DNA of 64,000 nucleotides from Aurifilum marmelostoma (taxonomy: Eukaryota; Ascomycota; Sordariomycetes; Diaporthales; Cryphonectriaceae). The stretch spans positions 620,001 through 684,000 of the forward strand of contig JAMXSV010000007.1 in assembly GCA_027559495.1 (NCBI GenBank). Reading direction: 5' to 3'. The notes under the pieces are model-generated. The model saw only the letters and a list, made by a program, of their open reading frames with translations, made no database searches and was not told the origin of the DNA. Made by a program: the position numbers and the translations under genes. Shown here piece after piece: positions 44,723 through 58,238 of this stretch. The stretch's first letter is position 1, and every line of letters starts with the position of its first letter.

Positions 44723-47700
44723 ATGGCAAGCCTGCAACCACAGCCCTACTATGCCATAAGGACGAGGAGGCCGGCCGAGGGAAGCTCCACAAGCAGTGTT
44801 GACTCTACCGTACGTCCCGCTCCTTCATGTTCCTATATACATCCTTGTATGCCTAGATTCCTGTATATTCCTATGTCCTCCGCCTCCTCTTCCGTGTGCC
44901 CCACGATCCTATGATCTTTTATGTTCCTTATGCCGTCGCCCTCGCCCCCTCTTTTTTTCCCTACGTCTTATCTGGTCTCATGCCTCTTTTTTCTCTGTGG
45001 CTTCTTCCCTTCCTTTTCTCGTCCCTCGTCCCATTCCTTGTCGTAATTCCGCTTGATCCCGCTCTGTACCTTTCACGCTGAGTGATCATAATAATAATGC
45101 TGCCTGAGGAGGTATCGACGTCTTGCTCACCATGTCCTCCCCTGCAGTATGGTTCGGGTATCGACTATGCTCCTCCTGCTACGCACGACACCAGTCGTGT
45201 GAACTACCATGTGAAGCAGCTCGACAGCTTCGCCCAGACCCTCCAAGAGGTAAGAAGACAAGAGAGTCCTCCTTATCTCCTTGGTGACTGCAATACTCAC
45301 CACGAGGTGGCCCTGCCGCCCCACAGTCTGCCAGCAGAGCATTCCCCAACCGGGGGCGGGCGTCACAGAGGTACAGGAGTGTCCAGGTCCTCCTGTTGCA
45401 CTGGAAGACAGACGACCTGTTCGTGCTGCCAGAGCTTGAGGATCTCGACGCCTGCTTCCGTGAGGACTATGGCTTCAACACGGACGTCTTTGCCATCCCG
45501 GCCGACAACCCTCATCTCGACCTCATGATGAGGATAGGCTCCCTTATCAAGGATCATGAAAACGAGGATACCCTGTTCATCATCTACTATGGCGGCCACG
45601 CCAAGATAGATGAGTCGAGGCAGAGCACCTGGTGCGCCACGCGGCATTCAGGATCGCCTTCGCTACAATGGTCAGCTATCCAGACGCTGCTGGAGCGGTC
45701 CGTGTCGGACGTCCTGGTGTTGTTGGACTGCTGCGCCGGCGCGGCATCAGCCACTTTTCCCAACGGCAAGAGTATCACCGAGACAATATCAGCCTCGAGT
45801 TGGGATGCTATCGCCCCCGATCCAGGCCGCTACTCCTTCACCAACGCCCTGATCGAGGTCCTGGGCGAGTGGTGCCTCAAGACGTTCTCGGCCGCTATGC
45901 TCCACGCCGAGGTTCTCGCCCGGCTCAAGCACCCGCGGCCCATCCTGATCAATGGCAAGAGGTTCGAGGCCAGGTCGACGCCAGTGCATTTTATGATGAC
46001 ATCGGACCACCGAGCCCCCAGCATCGAGATGAGTCGGATGATCTCCCACGACAGGGTCCCACCATCACCGCCACGGGACCCGAGCCCCTCAGGGCTGCCT
46101 CTGGGCCGGGGACCCACGGAGGGCGAAGAGTGTTTTACCGAACCGAACGAGGACAAACCTCATGTGATGATATCTCTTGCCCTCGAAGACGATCAGAGGC
46201 TGGATCTGAACGCTTGGGAGCAGTGGCTGGCGAGCTTTCCGGCCCTGGCAAGATACGTCAAGGTACAGGGAGTCTTCAAGAGCCACTCCACCCTGCTCCT
46301 CCTGTCGATGCCGGTGGGCGTGTGGGATCTGCTCCCTGAGGATCAGGCCTGCTCCTTTGTGGCATTCATTCGGTCCAACAATCTCATCAAAAACCCCGAA
46401 AGAGCCGAGACGCCCTTCCAGAACCCCGCCGACGTCTATCAGAGCGACAGGTCCTCTGTCTTTTCTGGGACGACCTTCAGGGACAGCATCCTCGCCCCCT
46501 CGATCTCCAGCCCCAGGCGTTCACAGGTCCCCACCAATGACAGGGCCGGCCTCTGGCGGGCGCAGACCGCTAGTGTCGCCCTACAGGAGGAGCAGATTGA
46601 ATCCGAAGCCTCATCAGTGAGTCAGGAGAGGACGTCAGCCCCATCATCGGCTCGTGCGTCCACATCCAGCTCGCAACGGCCGATGCTCCAGCAGTCTCGA
46701 ACAACACCGCCATACCGGACCGGTGGTCTGGCCGCTACCATGGCCCTGGCTGGGGCAACATTAGAAGGTGGCATCTTGCGACAGCCGCTGATCAACCAGT
46801 CGCGGAACTCCAAGAGGACGGTATTTGCCAGCGATAAAGATACCCCCCCGAGCCCCCGCCTTGCTTCTCATGTGGTCAGCCGTCTGGAGGAATACTTTAG
46901 GGTAGACCCTCACCCGAGCGATGGGACGGCAGAATACTATGCTTCGCACCTCGGAATAGAAGCAAACGAGGTCAAGGTAAGTCTACTTCCACCCCTGATC
47001 CTTCTGTCCCCACGCCGGACGGGGTCTGTCTGTCTAGAGATGCTGACAATCCCCCAAAGATTTGGTTCCATCATCGGCGGCTGAGGGAGCGGGCCATGGC
47101 TAGCCAAGAAAACCCCAGGATGACCGAGACGATTTCAGAAGGCCAGGAGGGCCCGCAGATGATTCTAGCTGGCCACCTCAATGGTCTGCTGGAGATATTC
47201 ACGCCAGCGCAAATTCTGTTTGCCGACCTCAGGTCGCCTTCGGAATTTCAGAGATCACATGTGCACAGCGCAGTCAACCTAAGGATGCCGGCCAAGTTCC
47301 TGAGGATAGCCGCTCTCGAGATGCTGGACCGGACGTTTCCAGACGAGCAGAGCCGGAGATCCTTCACGAGGTGGAGCAAAACCAAGTGTGTAGTCATCTA
47401 TGACAGGAACATCGAGGCCCTCTGGGAGTGCCCCGCGGCGCTCGAGCTGCTCGAGCTCCTCAGGAGGGAGGGCTGGCCAGGAAACTGTTTCGTCCTCAAG
47501 GGACCGTTCCGGGAGTTCTCCATGTCCTTCGACAAGTATATCACGGGGGATCGGATGACCAAGGAGGCCAAGAAGTATGCAGACAGCCTCAGGTCCGCCA
47601 CGCCGCCTACCGAGGACCAGGTCAGGCGAAACCAGGTACGATACGAAGAATGGCTACAGCGGGTCCAGCACGAGAGCAACACGCAGCACAGCTACTTCAG

Positions 47701-48271
47701 CCCCCGGGAGGTGGGCCAAAAGAAGGCCGCCGTGGATGAACACCAGAGGGAGCTCGAGGCCGAATTCAAAGGGCGCTTCCCAGACCTGTACCAGATGATC
47801 AAGGACATCAGCGTCTCGATACCTCAAGCACCACCGGCCCCGCCGCCCAAGCACGGCAAAGGAGCCTATTACGACAGCGAGACATATTTCGAGAACAGGA
47901 AAGCCCACCTCGTGGGTAACCTCTCCACGGGCCTCGACAAGATGCGCGAGGCCGCCGGTGGTTCCGTGTCGGCTCCAACAGCCGGCTACTCGTTCCCAGG
48001 CGAGAGAATCCCAGACAAGCTCGGCGAGCTGCCGACGCTCGAGGTAGAAGAGTTTGACGAGATCGATCCACGCGAGGCACAACAGTCACCACACAGCCCA
48101 GGCGCCGGGCGCTCGGCTGCACCTCCCGCCGGCGAGACCGGGAGTGGCGGGAGCGGCAATGCGCCGCCCATCAGTCCACTCGAGTACGCTGCCAGAAGGC
48201 TGGCACGGGAGAATGCGGCGCAGAAGCAGGGGGGTCTCTGGAAACGCCTCAAAGGTACCAATGGGAAATGA
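44723..48271 (+). CDS. Caspase-like / homeodomain / rhodanese-like fusion protein
   Basis: Four exons: 44723-44809, 45148-45249, 45327-46976 and 47060-48271. All are GT-AG with consistent phase, giving 1016 residues. Residues about 80-290 form a caspase-like (C14-type) domain: YYGGHA with His154, LLDCCAGAA with Cys199, and YSFTNALIEVL. Residues about 330-415 are a second ordered block (HVMISLALEDDQRLDLNAWE, LLLLSMPVGVWDLLPEDQ) that I cannot name. A Ser-rich linker follows, then a homeodomain (568-627) with the invariant spacing L16, F20, W48, F49 and R53 but His at position 51. A rhodanese-like domain (about 655-775; FADLRSPSEFQRSHVHSAVNL, FVLKGPFREF) has Asp728 where the catalytic Cys would sit. 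The tail is disordered and Pro/Gly-rich. Function unknown. It could be a signalling or regulated transcription protein. That it is one gene rests on the in-frame splice through the homeodomain. Confidence 0.88.
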
Positions 48272-49287
48272 TGATCTGACGGCAAGACGAAATGATTGGA
48301 ACTTTGTTTTTTTATTTAAAATGATACCAAGGTGTGTTTATCAGCGGGTTGGAAACTTTAGGCGAATTTTTGGGATAGAGTCTGGGTCGATTGAGGCGAA
48401 ATGTATTGGTCATCGAATCAGAATTGTATTATGTATGGTGGTGTATCGAAAGCAGTAAGAGATCTACGTGGCATACGGGCTGAGAAAGGATCATCACCCT
48501 CGTCATGATTGCCGTTCGAGAGTGAGATCACGGTGGACCGAGCGGCATACTCTCTCACCTGCATATTTGTGTATAGCGGGAAGAAGGACAAAAAGTTCCG
48601 AACGGTTACTACTATGTACAGCCTTGCTTTCTCTCTTCGCCCGTAGCTGTAGACGCAAAGTGTTCGTGTCGATCGCGTGACGGGCAAATGTGTCTACATG
48701 GATGCCCCTTCAAATCGAAATCCATGCTTTGCAGATCCCTTTTGTTTAGACTCGGCCGAGAGCTTTGCCTTGGCAGGATGGCTCCCCTCAACTCACACTT
48801 CTGGCCAGCAGCAAAGCCAGCAGTCGATGACAGTTATTTCGCTACCGGCTGTGTGTATGCCGTTCCCTCCCCTCCCCCCCCCCCTTTCCCTATCTCTCTG
48901 TTCTCTGGCTCAGCAGTTCTTCGAAGGGCATATATGTACGCAAGTATGTATGTATGTATGTACGTGAGTCCGCGGGTCCCGTCGATATATCCTATAATAG
49001 ACCTCGCTGCCGCTGCAGGTGAAGGGAGGTGGGACCTCCCCGGAGTCCGCGCGCTCTTGTCTTCTGGTCAATGTGCTTTTTTCCCTGCCTTGGCCTCTTT
49101 TGCAGACCGGTCTGGCTGTGGAAATCTACCTTTCTTGTCGTGGACATTGGTCGGCAACGGAGGGCCGCCCGAGGGGGGAGGCAATCCCTCCCACTTCCTC
49201 CTTCGTATTCTAATACTTGAAGTGCACAGATTCGAGGCATTTTTTCGTCGAGAGTAGGTTGGGGTAGGTGTGGGTGTGAAGGGACGG

Positions 49288-49364
49288 GACATACACGCAC
49301 GCACACACACACATACACACCACACACATAGAGGCACAGACACACACACACATACACACACACC
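49288..49364. repeat. CA-rich degenerate microsatellite
   Basis: Interrupted (CA)n tract with CATA and CACG variants, intergenic. Confidence 0.85.
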
Positions 49365-51201
49365 GTATATCGTCAAGCAAGCCACAGTCACGGACAGACC
49401 GACCAAGTTGTAGCCGTCCCGACAGTAGATCCCAACACAAGCCACATAACGCCTGCTCTGCTGAGGGCAGGCAAGACAGCTAGAAAGAGCAGGGGAAAAA
49501 AAGAGAAAAGGCCATCTTCACGTGAGCGTCTTGCCTTTCGCCGAGGTGATCACCATTACCACCAAACACCGAGGCGATCAGTCAAGCCACGTCTCCGTCG
49601 CTCTTTGCCTGGGTTTCTCTCCGAATTACCCCTCAATACAGAGATGAAGAGGCGAGTCGAGGTGAGAAGGAGCCACGTCATCCATCAAAGGTCCCGACCT
49701 GCCGGCGTCAAAGAAGTAAAAAAAGAACACACAGAGACAGAGTAAACCCTTTTTGGGGAGAGGGAGGAGGGGTTCCCGTCGGAACCCATCCCCCACCCAT
49801 GCAGGAGACCTCAGTCCCTATCCCCCCTCCCACCCATTTCCTTTTCTCCTACTCTTGCAAGACGGGATAGTTACCGTCTACCAGCCCGGGAAAGGGCCGG
49901 CGTAAGAGAAAGGGGAGAGAGAGAGAAAGAGAGAGGGTGGGAGGGGAAATGATGAGAGGTGGAGACACCCAGCCACGCAAAGTCTTGACCGGTCGAGGGA
50001 AGCGTGCATGTACTCAGCAGGTAGTAGCAAGCAGCAGCAGCTTTGCTGGATTGCCCACGTCCCGACCACTCCCTGGTCGCCTTCTTCTTCGCCCTTAGAT
50101 TTTCCCTTCTCGTCCTTCTTCCGGTTGGTGTAGGTCAGGCCGTGCGGGGTGATGAGTGAGTGAGTGAGACCAGACCCAAGCCAGGCCAGCTATCTTGTCT
50201 CGCTTCTGCGGCTGAAAAAAAAATAAGACGACGAGCCGGGCCAGAGGGAGACTTTTGTGGTCTGCTCACCTTCCCCCACCACCCCTCTTCCCAATCCCTC
50301 CCCGTCTAGAAGTGGCTGGCTGGCTGGCTGGTCGCTGCGGTGAAAAGCTACCCTTTTTCGTTTGAGAAAAGCGCGCGCGCGTGTGTGTTGTGGCATGGGA
50401 GAAAAGCAGAAAGACAAAAATGATGGCGGACCACTATGTCCCCCCAGACACGCCACGCCAGCATCGGCACAGCCCAGCCAGCCACACGCCGCTCACCCCC
50501 GAGCTCGGGCGTCATGCACTGGTGGCATATATAGTAACGTACGAGTTCCAGAATTGGTTACTAGCCATTGAAAACCGGAATGGAAACGAGAAACAAGAAA
50601 CAGCATCCTTTCCCCTTCACTTCTTGGTGGGCATCTGGATGGCCTGTCCTGGCACGGACACGAGGACCTCCGATTCGGCACCCCGAAGCACGTAGTAAAC
50701 GACCACCTCGCCGCTGGCAAGCTCGCCAAGGCCAAGCGCCACGCACACATTGACTCAAAAGAGTGAAGTATCTATACAAGTAATCAGTGCTACTTGCTGG
50801 GCAGAGAGAGCTCGAGACGCATAAGATTCCCGTGGCCCCAAATGGCACTATGACCACCACATACACCAACAAATACAAAAGCCCTTCCGGTGAACCTGTA
50901 GGGTTCCTCCGAAGGGAGAAGGGAGGGGGGTGTGGGAATTTCCTCCTTGTCCGCTTGTCCGTTTCTTCTTGACAAGTTTGATCAAGCGAGTGCGAGTTGT
51001 GAGCTGTCGTCCGCATCCGAGATGGAGAAAGAGAGACGAGGTGTGTCTGGCCGTCCAATCAGGAGCCACATGTTTGTCTCAAGCTCCAGGCCCAGATTGT
51101 CCTCCGCACCTTCTTCTTCCTTGATGAGTATGCATGTTCGTCCCAGCCACAGCCAGCCAGCCCGCATAGAGTCTCTGAGCCAGTCAAGAGATAGACAGAT
51201 G

Positions 51202-51204
<3 letters not shown>

Positions 51205-51247
<43 letters not shown>
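51205..51247. repeat. (GT)21 microsatellite
   Basis: Perfect GT array of about 43 bp, the longest perfect dinucleotide array noticed in the window. Confidence 0.95.
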
Positions 51248-51248
<1 letters not shown>

Positions 51249-54200
51249 CTGTCGCAACAGTGCATGACAGAACCGGCTTGGAGGTGTCGTCGGTAGGGTC
51301 GGATTTGCCGCCAAACCGCGAAACAAGCTGTCTGCTGCCGTGATCAAGCCGCGGCAGGAACACTTCACTGCACTGCACTGCACTTGCTAAGGCGTGTGTG
51401 GTAAGTAGTGTCACTTTTTTCCCCCCCCTTCCGGAGCAATTGCAACCTGTCAGCTGCACGTCAACCTTGCCTTCCTTCAATTATACGGGCAATTGGGGGG
51501 GCAACCACGACCCAACTTCTGCGATTCGCCCCAACAATTCGCCCAACCCACCCCCCCCCCCCAACGGTTGGTACTTGTTGGTGTGTCTCTCCCACAGTGT
51601 GTGTGTGTGCGTGTGTGTGTGCACAAATACTTGTACATGACAATATGCTCTCTACCTCTTCACATTATTCACACGCACACCATCACCGACACTCTAGTTC
51701 TCTCCAGTCCTCCTTCAGATAGAACACTTGCTGTCTCGCTTCTGCCGCCCCCTCCCCCTCGATTCAGCGATCCTGCATCCGACGGTCAGCCATCTTCTGA
51801 AAGAATACACTCACACCCCATCCGATGTCAACCAGGGGCCAAGCACAGCAAGGCCAGGCCAAGCTTTTCCCTGCGTACAAAGTAGCCTCCAGCGACACTT
51901 CCAGCCTAGTTCGAAGGGGGGGGGTCCTCTTCCTTGATGGCACAACGAGCGCAAGTCAGTATCGATGCCGGGTTTTCCGACTTGGCGACCCACCAGCGGC
52001 AGCCCCTTTCAAATTTCAGTGGGACTCCCCCCTCGCCGCTGGAGCAAGGACAAGAGGAAGAAAACAAAGCTGAGCCTTCTCGATTTCGTCAAGTGTATGA
52101 GGAAGAGAGAGAGAGAGAAAGAGAGAGAGAAAAAGAGAGCAACAACAACCCCTGGTCCGCCCTGCTGGGAACATTCTCTTCCTCTCCTGCTAGGATTCAA
52201 GGACTGGGACCGTTTCGGTGCCGGTGGCCTGATGGTGGAGCCTTGGGGCCATTTGGAGTGCTTAGCACAAGGGCGGGCCCCCCTTCTTGTCTGGCGCGAG
52301 ACCCGGGACGGTCCTGCCCCATGCTCGTCCTGTCACTCTAGCCGCGACGGAGGAAGAGGAGCTGGAGAGAGGGCCTCGTACCGGTGGGGCCTGGCACAGT
52401 GATGCAAGCCACTATGGAAACTTGCTTGGTGTAAGTACTAGTCTGTGAGGGCTATTGCCGCCTCTCAAGGAAATTATGGCTTGTGGAGGGCACCCCCCAT
52501 CGTATCGGCAAAGACTTGGCCCCCTTCACTCCCCTTTTTCCTCCTTTCATCTTGACTCTTGTGCTTGAGTCTTTCTGATGATTATTATCCTTCCTATTCG
52601 TCTACCTCAACTGCGAGAGCCGCAAGCGAGGGCCCATGATCTGATCCATACTGTTCCCCCCCCCCATCCCCATCACCCGCGATCAGGTTGCCCGATGGAG
52701 CTACGAAGTGACAGGGAGAGAGGAGGGGGGGGGGCTCTTATTGCACCCTGTTCAATAAAGACCCATCCGGAACGAGCCCGCTCTTGGATGGGCATGTCTG
52801 CTGGAGACGCATGATGCGATTCGCTAGCCACATAGATTTCTCCCTCCGGCCCCCCCCCTTCCATTCTTCCTGGGCCCGGGTCCCGCCTCTGATGACAGCT
52901 GCTGCTTATCATGCCCCTGACTGCATGAGCTTGATGAACTCGCACCCACCAACAAGATAACCCTGGTGGTGGCATCGCGCCGGACGTGGCCTTGACAGAT
53001 CTGCACGGGCCAGATGTTTCTTCCCGCCCTCGCTTAATCTTGCAAGGACCTACGTGTAATCTCTGCTGCACCTGGAGAGGGTGTAAGAAAGAGAAAGGCA
53101 AGACGGAGAGAGAGAGACACACACACACAGAGAAGGAGGGAGACGGAGACACGAGAGGAGTGGATGGCTATGACTGGTCAGTCAAATGATGCTCCCTCTC
53201 TCTCTCTCTCTCTTTATCTCTCTCTCTCCTGTCTCTGACCTCCAATCCTCTTCATTGTTGGCGACAGAGCATCACCATCAAGTGTGCTACTCGTTATTCA
53301 CAACACACCTTCATATAAAAGAGGTGGATCACAACTTGAGCGCCCTACCAGAGCGCCACACCCTATCCACGAAACGGCCTACTCTGGTACTGTCATGGGC
53401 GACCCGCATTCCGTATAGAGGCAAAATCCCTCCCTGCCCAAGCCCACGGCGCCGGAAGTATGCTAATCTAGGGAACTTCCATCCGGATGGGACCGTAGAT
53501 GGGTGCCCGACAGGGGGTTGGCAACTGGTGTGTGTGCCAGTCAGCCAGGCAGGACTGGTACTGTATTATGATATGAATCCAGGTGGTATTATTGCCTTTT
53601 GTTGTCATTGTCCCCGTCGCAACGAGGGGCATCATCATTATCCTGGGAAGTGCTTGGTAACGTGCTTGCTCAGCTCCAACACATACACTATAATACGCCC
53701 ACTCTTGTCACGGCTGACCTTCCAGACTTGGGCAGGAAGGGTTCGAGAGGGGGAGAGGTGGTGTGTCGCCATCGGGATTCCCCTTAACTTCGCTTCGGCG
53801 TGGCTTGCAAGAGATTTGTTAACGAAGACGGTGTGAGGAGCCCCGGGATTACGATTACGCCCTGGGCCCCAGAAACATGGCGTTGGCCCCTCCTCCTGCT
53901 GGATCTTCCTTCTCCCCCCCCGAGGTCTTCTGCGGGGCCACAGAACTGCGGGTGGGCCACTCGCTTCCACACACACCACTCTGGCGATGGGGTCGTTGTT
54001 GATGACAAACGGACATACTCCCGCCGATCGCGACACCTTGTTTGTCCTTCGGAGATATTCTCAACCCCGTTGGAATAACCACCCCTGGTTGGGCATCCAG
54101 AGAAACATCGTACGTCGTCGTCGTCGTCATCAGGCCAGTTCATATACGCTTAGCAGTTCTCCCCCTACACTGTCCCCCCCCCGTCCTCCTCCTCCTCCAC

Positions 54201-57200
54201 CTTCTTGGCAAAAATTGTGCCCGAGCAGATCAGACCCTCTGCTTCATCAACTTGGAGGGGAGGGGGGGAAGGGAGGAACCCTTGATGGAATTCCGCTAGC
54301 AACACCCTCCTTTGCTGGACAGCTGTCAAACCTGTCACTGGGCTGATAAATTTGCGATCGCATGATTTTCAGTCAAGGCGGATGTGAGCTGTCAGATTGG
54401 GAAATGCAAGGTGTCTAGCCGATGTCAAAAGGTGGATTCTGGGAGAAAATCTCCGGTTGGTCCGCTACAAGTAATCAATCTTCTCCTCTCCCCCCCCCAT
54501 GGCTGCATCTTGTGTGGTGGTGAACTGGGAGGGGGGGGTGAGGGAGGGGTGTAGATGTGTGTGTGTGTGCATGCACAACATTTTGTCCAATGTGAAGCGC
54601 CCGATGCTCGGCTAGATTGCATCTCGCTGCCATCGGGCCTGTTTCTCATTTATTTTTTTTCGTACCTTCTCGATGGCTCTGCGATCAACATCGTGGCACC
54701 CTCCCCCCCCCCGGGGCGCGTCTCCCCCACCAACTCAACATGAACGCCTCAACACATTACAAGCGCCTGTGCACTTGTCGACCGCCACTTAATCTCGCCA
54801 GCCTATCCAGCTGCCTGCCGGCTATCCTCTTTGACAAAAGGGTAAGCGTCAGGCCCCGGTTTGGCCCCCTCTCTCGACGGGCATGATGGCTGACGAGCTG
54901 GGCATGGGTCCCAACAAACTCGACGGTGGTGACTTCTCATGAGCAAGGATATCGGACGCAGAAGAAAAGGCTCCTTAGGGGAAGCCGTGTCGTGAATGGG
55001 TCTTGGGTTCTGGATCCTTGCCGCCGCCCCCATCGCCCCTCTTCTTTGGCGAATGCTTCTTCCTGCTAGTGTATCATGAGCAGCCAGGTGTGAGCCGTAA
55101 GTACGAAATGAGCTGCATTTGCCGCTGACGCGGTTTTCCTCCCACGCCCCCCCCCCCTCCCAATCCCCCCAATGGGGCTGCGGGCGCTGGTCAGTATCTT
55201 TGCTGCTATGGGAAGAACGAGAAGAGCCAGAGTACTAGTCCCGGGTCCAAAACATATTCGGCCCTTTCTCCTATCAAGAAAGAAGAAAGGACATTTGGAA
55301 AGACGGGAGGTGGACTTGCAAGTGTATGTGTGTCCCACACAGGTACCGTAGTCTAAATCCCGAGTCCACGGTCCCCCGAAGTCAGCCTAGTCCTGATCTG
55401 TACCACCCGGGAGGAGGGGGGGGGGCAGGTTTGTCGGGAGAATAGCCAACAAACGGCGTCGTACACTAACGAGTGAGCCCAAAGTAAAATAACACACTTG
55501 TAATATCGAAAGGACATCACACACCCACACACATACACACACGAGAAGGGACGATCCCGAGGGCCTGGAATGAGACTAGTAAGTCATAGACCCCGTCACA
55601 TGAACGACCGTGCTCAACAAAAGGCCGTGCCCGGCGTGTGAGAGGAAGGGGGGGGGGGGGAGGGACCGCCGTGTGAACTTTGGCTCGCGTGTGTCCACCT
55701 CATCTCTTTTCCTTTGTCTTGCCTGGGGTCGCACCAAGGTGAGAGTGGTGACACGGCCAAGATGACACCAGACCACGGATGTACGGTGAAGAAAAGATCA
55801 AGTCTCTCGTTGTCGTCGTCTCTTGGGGGGAGGAAGGAGGAAACTGGATGTGCCGCCCGTCCTTGGCGGTTACATCCACCTCCGCGTCCCTCCCCCCCCC
55901 CCACCACCACCTCTCCTTCAGCTCAACACGGAACGTCCCTTGGCAAATGCCGATCTGGGCGGCTAGACGACCGTGCATTTCCTTGGAGCGAAATGTGATT
56001 TGTAGTAGCGTTCGAAAAGAAAAGGAAAAAAAAGAACCGGCCGTTTTCTGTTCGTTCTTTGCAAAAAAAAGGCAGATCCCGCTAGCGCGGGGGTGTTTGA
56101 TGTTGAGGGTTGTCAGCCTTTTTTTGGGGGGGGGGGGGGGAAGAGGGTGGGAAGGGGGCGCAGCAGGCTCACACAGCACGACGACATGTAATTACTTGTG
56201 ACGCGACCACGCAGGGCGATGCGGGTGAGACCGAGACATTGAAAAATAAAATAAAATTTGGTCACGGGGTTTTCTCTCGATGATATCGTTACAAGATGTT
56301 GCCGAGACCATCGGAAGAAAAAGAAAAAAAGCATCATGGGCCCGAGGGGCTGGTATGGGCTCTTTTTTTTTCTTTTTTCTTTTTTGGTTAGCCGAGTGAC
56401 GCAATCATGATGTCTGTGTAAAGAGAGAAAAGGACAGCCCCTCCTTTTTTTTTTTTTTTTTAAAGGACCGGCCAACGTCGTGTGGCAAGACGGCCGGCCG
56501 TATCGGCCTCGTACCGTAGGATCAAATGACCATCAGGGCGGGCCCGACCTGGCTAAGGGGGAGCTCGTTCAGCAGCCAAGCTATTTCCTGCAAAAAAGAA
56601 AAAGAAATAAAAAAGAGAGGACCACCAAAACCGGACAACCCCCCTTTGGGGAACCGAATCTAAAGTGTTCGGTGTGGCACTGTGTCGTCGAGAAAATGTG
56701 GACAAAGTGTGACGGTGAGACGACCTTTCCTTGATGTCTCAGGCATGACGGAGAGAACCACGCCCCTCGCCCCCCCCCCCCACACCGGGAAGGAAGAAAC
56801 ACCTGAAACATTTTTTTTTTCTTTTCTTTATTTGTATCTCGACGGGTGCCGGGGCGGGGCGGGCGCCGACATTGGGCCCCTCAAGTCGGGGGGAAGAAAA
56901 CTACATCCTGGGGTTCTCGGTACTGCCTCACTCCCCCGGGGGGGGGAGGGGTTCAATTTCATTTAACTGTTGTTGTTGCCGCCGCCTTGTGTGTTACTCC
57001 AGACATCGCATCATGCAGCATCGTCGTGGCGGGGTCCTCTGTCTCGAGGTGCACGTAGCCTGCCTGCAGCAGCGAGTGGCGCCAGCCTGGTCAAGTGACC
57101 CAGCTTCTCTCTACTGCTCCTTTTATGTATTTATTTTTTCTTTCTCTTCCCTCTCCGGAATGATCCTGGGATTACGGCCGGGCCAGGCGATGCCTAGGTA

Positions 57201-57819
57201 CGGTGACTACTGTTTTATGTACACACAAGAGCGGGGAGTGGGAAAAAGAAGAAAAAGAAAGAGAAGAAGAAAAAAAAAGAAGAAAAAAAAAAACAGGGAA
57301 CGGCAAGCTTCCTCTGCAGGTCATCGTTCGCGCCGGCCACCTCTGTGCAGCGTTTCCTCCCGCCATGCCTGTAGCCGCTGCGAGATTGGCGAGGTCATAC
57401 TGAAACTGGATCCGGAGGACGGCACAAGGGTTGAAAGGGGGGGGAAGACCGAAGAAAAAGAGAAAAAAGAAAAGAAAAAAAGGAAAAAAAGGTTCCCCCC
57501 CCCCCCTTCCTCCTTGTGTTTCCACACCTGCGGCTTCACGCGGTAGCGGCCCGGGAGACTCGTGGTGACCACGAGGTCGCGTGATGGGGGGGTGCGTCGC
57601 GGTTTGTGGTGGGCGCAGGCTTAGCAGAACTGATTAGCCAGTAGAATGCCGCATTTGTTATGGTACATAAGGTAAGGAACCTTTTGTTCTTTTGCCTTTG
57701 GGATGAAGGGGGGCTTTTCAGGCGACGATCGATCGCCTAATTGCTTGTCCGCCCCACTGTAAAGGGTCATGACAAGCAGATCTCATCTCTTTTCTTACAA
57801 GATCTTTTTTCGACCTCCC

Positions 57820-57832
57820 TGCCCCCCCCCCC

Positions 57833-57884
<52 letters not shown>
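57820..57884. repeat. Compound C-run, (CT)n, (CA)n array
   Basis: C homopolymer passing into CT units (one TTT interruption) and then CA units. Confidence 0.9.
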
Positions 57885-58198
57885 AGTACAAGGATCATAG
57901 GTTGCCGCTTGAGTTCCATTTGCGCACCAGTGCATATTGATTACATAGTACATAAAAGAGTACGACTACGACGTATACGTCAGCCGCCCCGTAGCCCCCT
58001 AGGGCCTCGGCTCTGGGCCAAGCTCTCTCTCTGTGCAAAAGTAAAGTTTGTTTAGCCCGCTTGTTCCGTTTCTCGGGCTGGATCTTCACCGAGATCTTGC
58101 GGGAAATGCCGCTGCCTCGAATTTTTGGCGTGCTTGACACTTTGGGAACCACATGGAGGATCCCAGTCGCAGGGTGAACAACAATCCAGAGACCCCAC

Positions 58199-58203
<5 letters not shown>

Positions 58204-58234
<31 letters not shown>
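58204..58234. repeat. (GA)n microsatellite
   Basis: Near-perfect GA array, intergenic. Confidence 0.9.

Positions 58235-58238
<4 letters not shown>

Noticed and set aside
53290..53400. A tRNA-like fragment on the minus strand (GTGGCGCTCTGGTAGGGCGC resembles an A box)
   Set aside because: No anticodon stem, T-arm or B box follows, and the acceptor ends do not pair.
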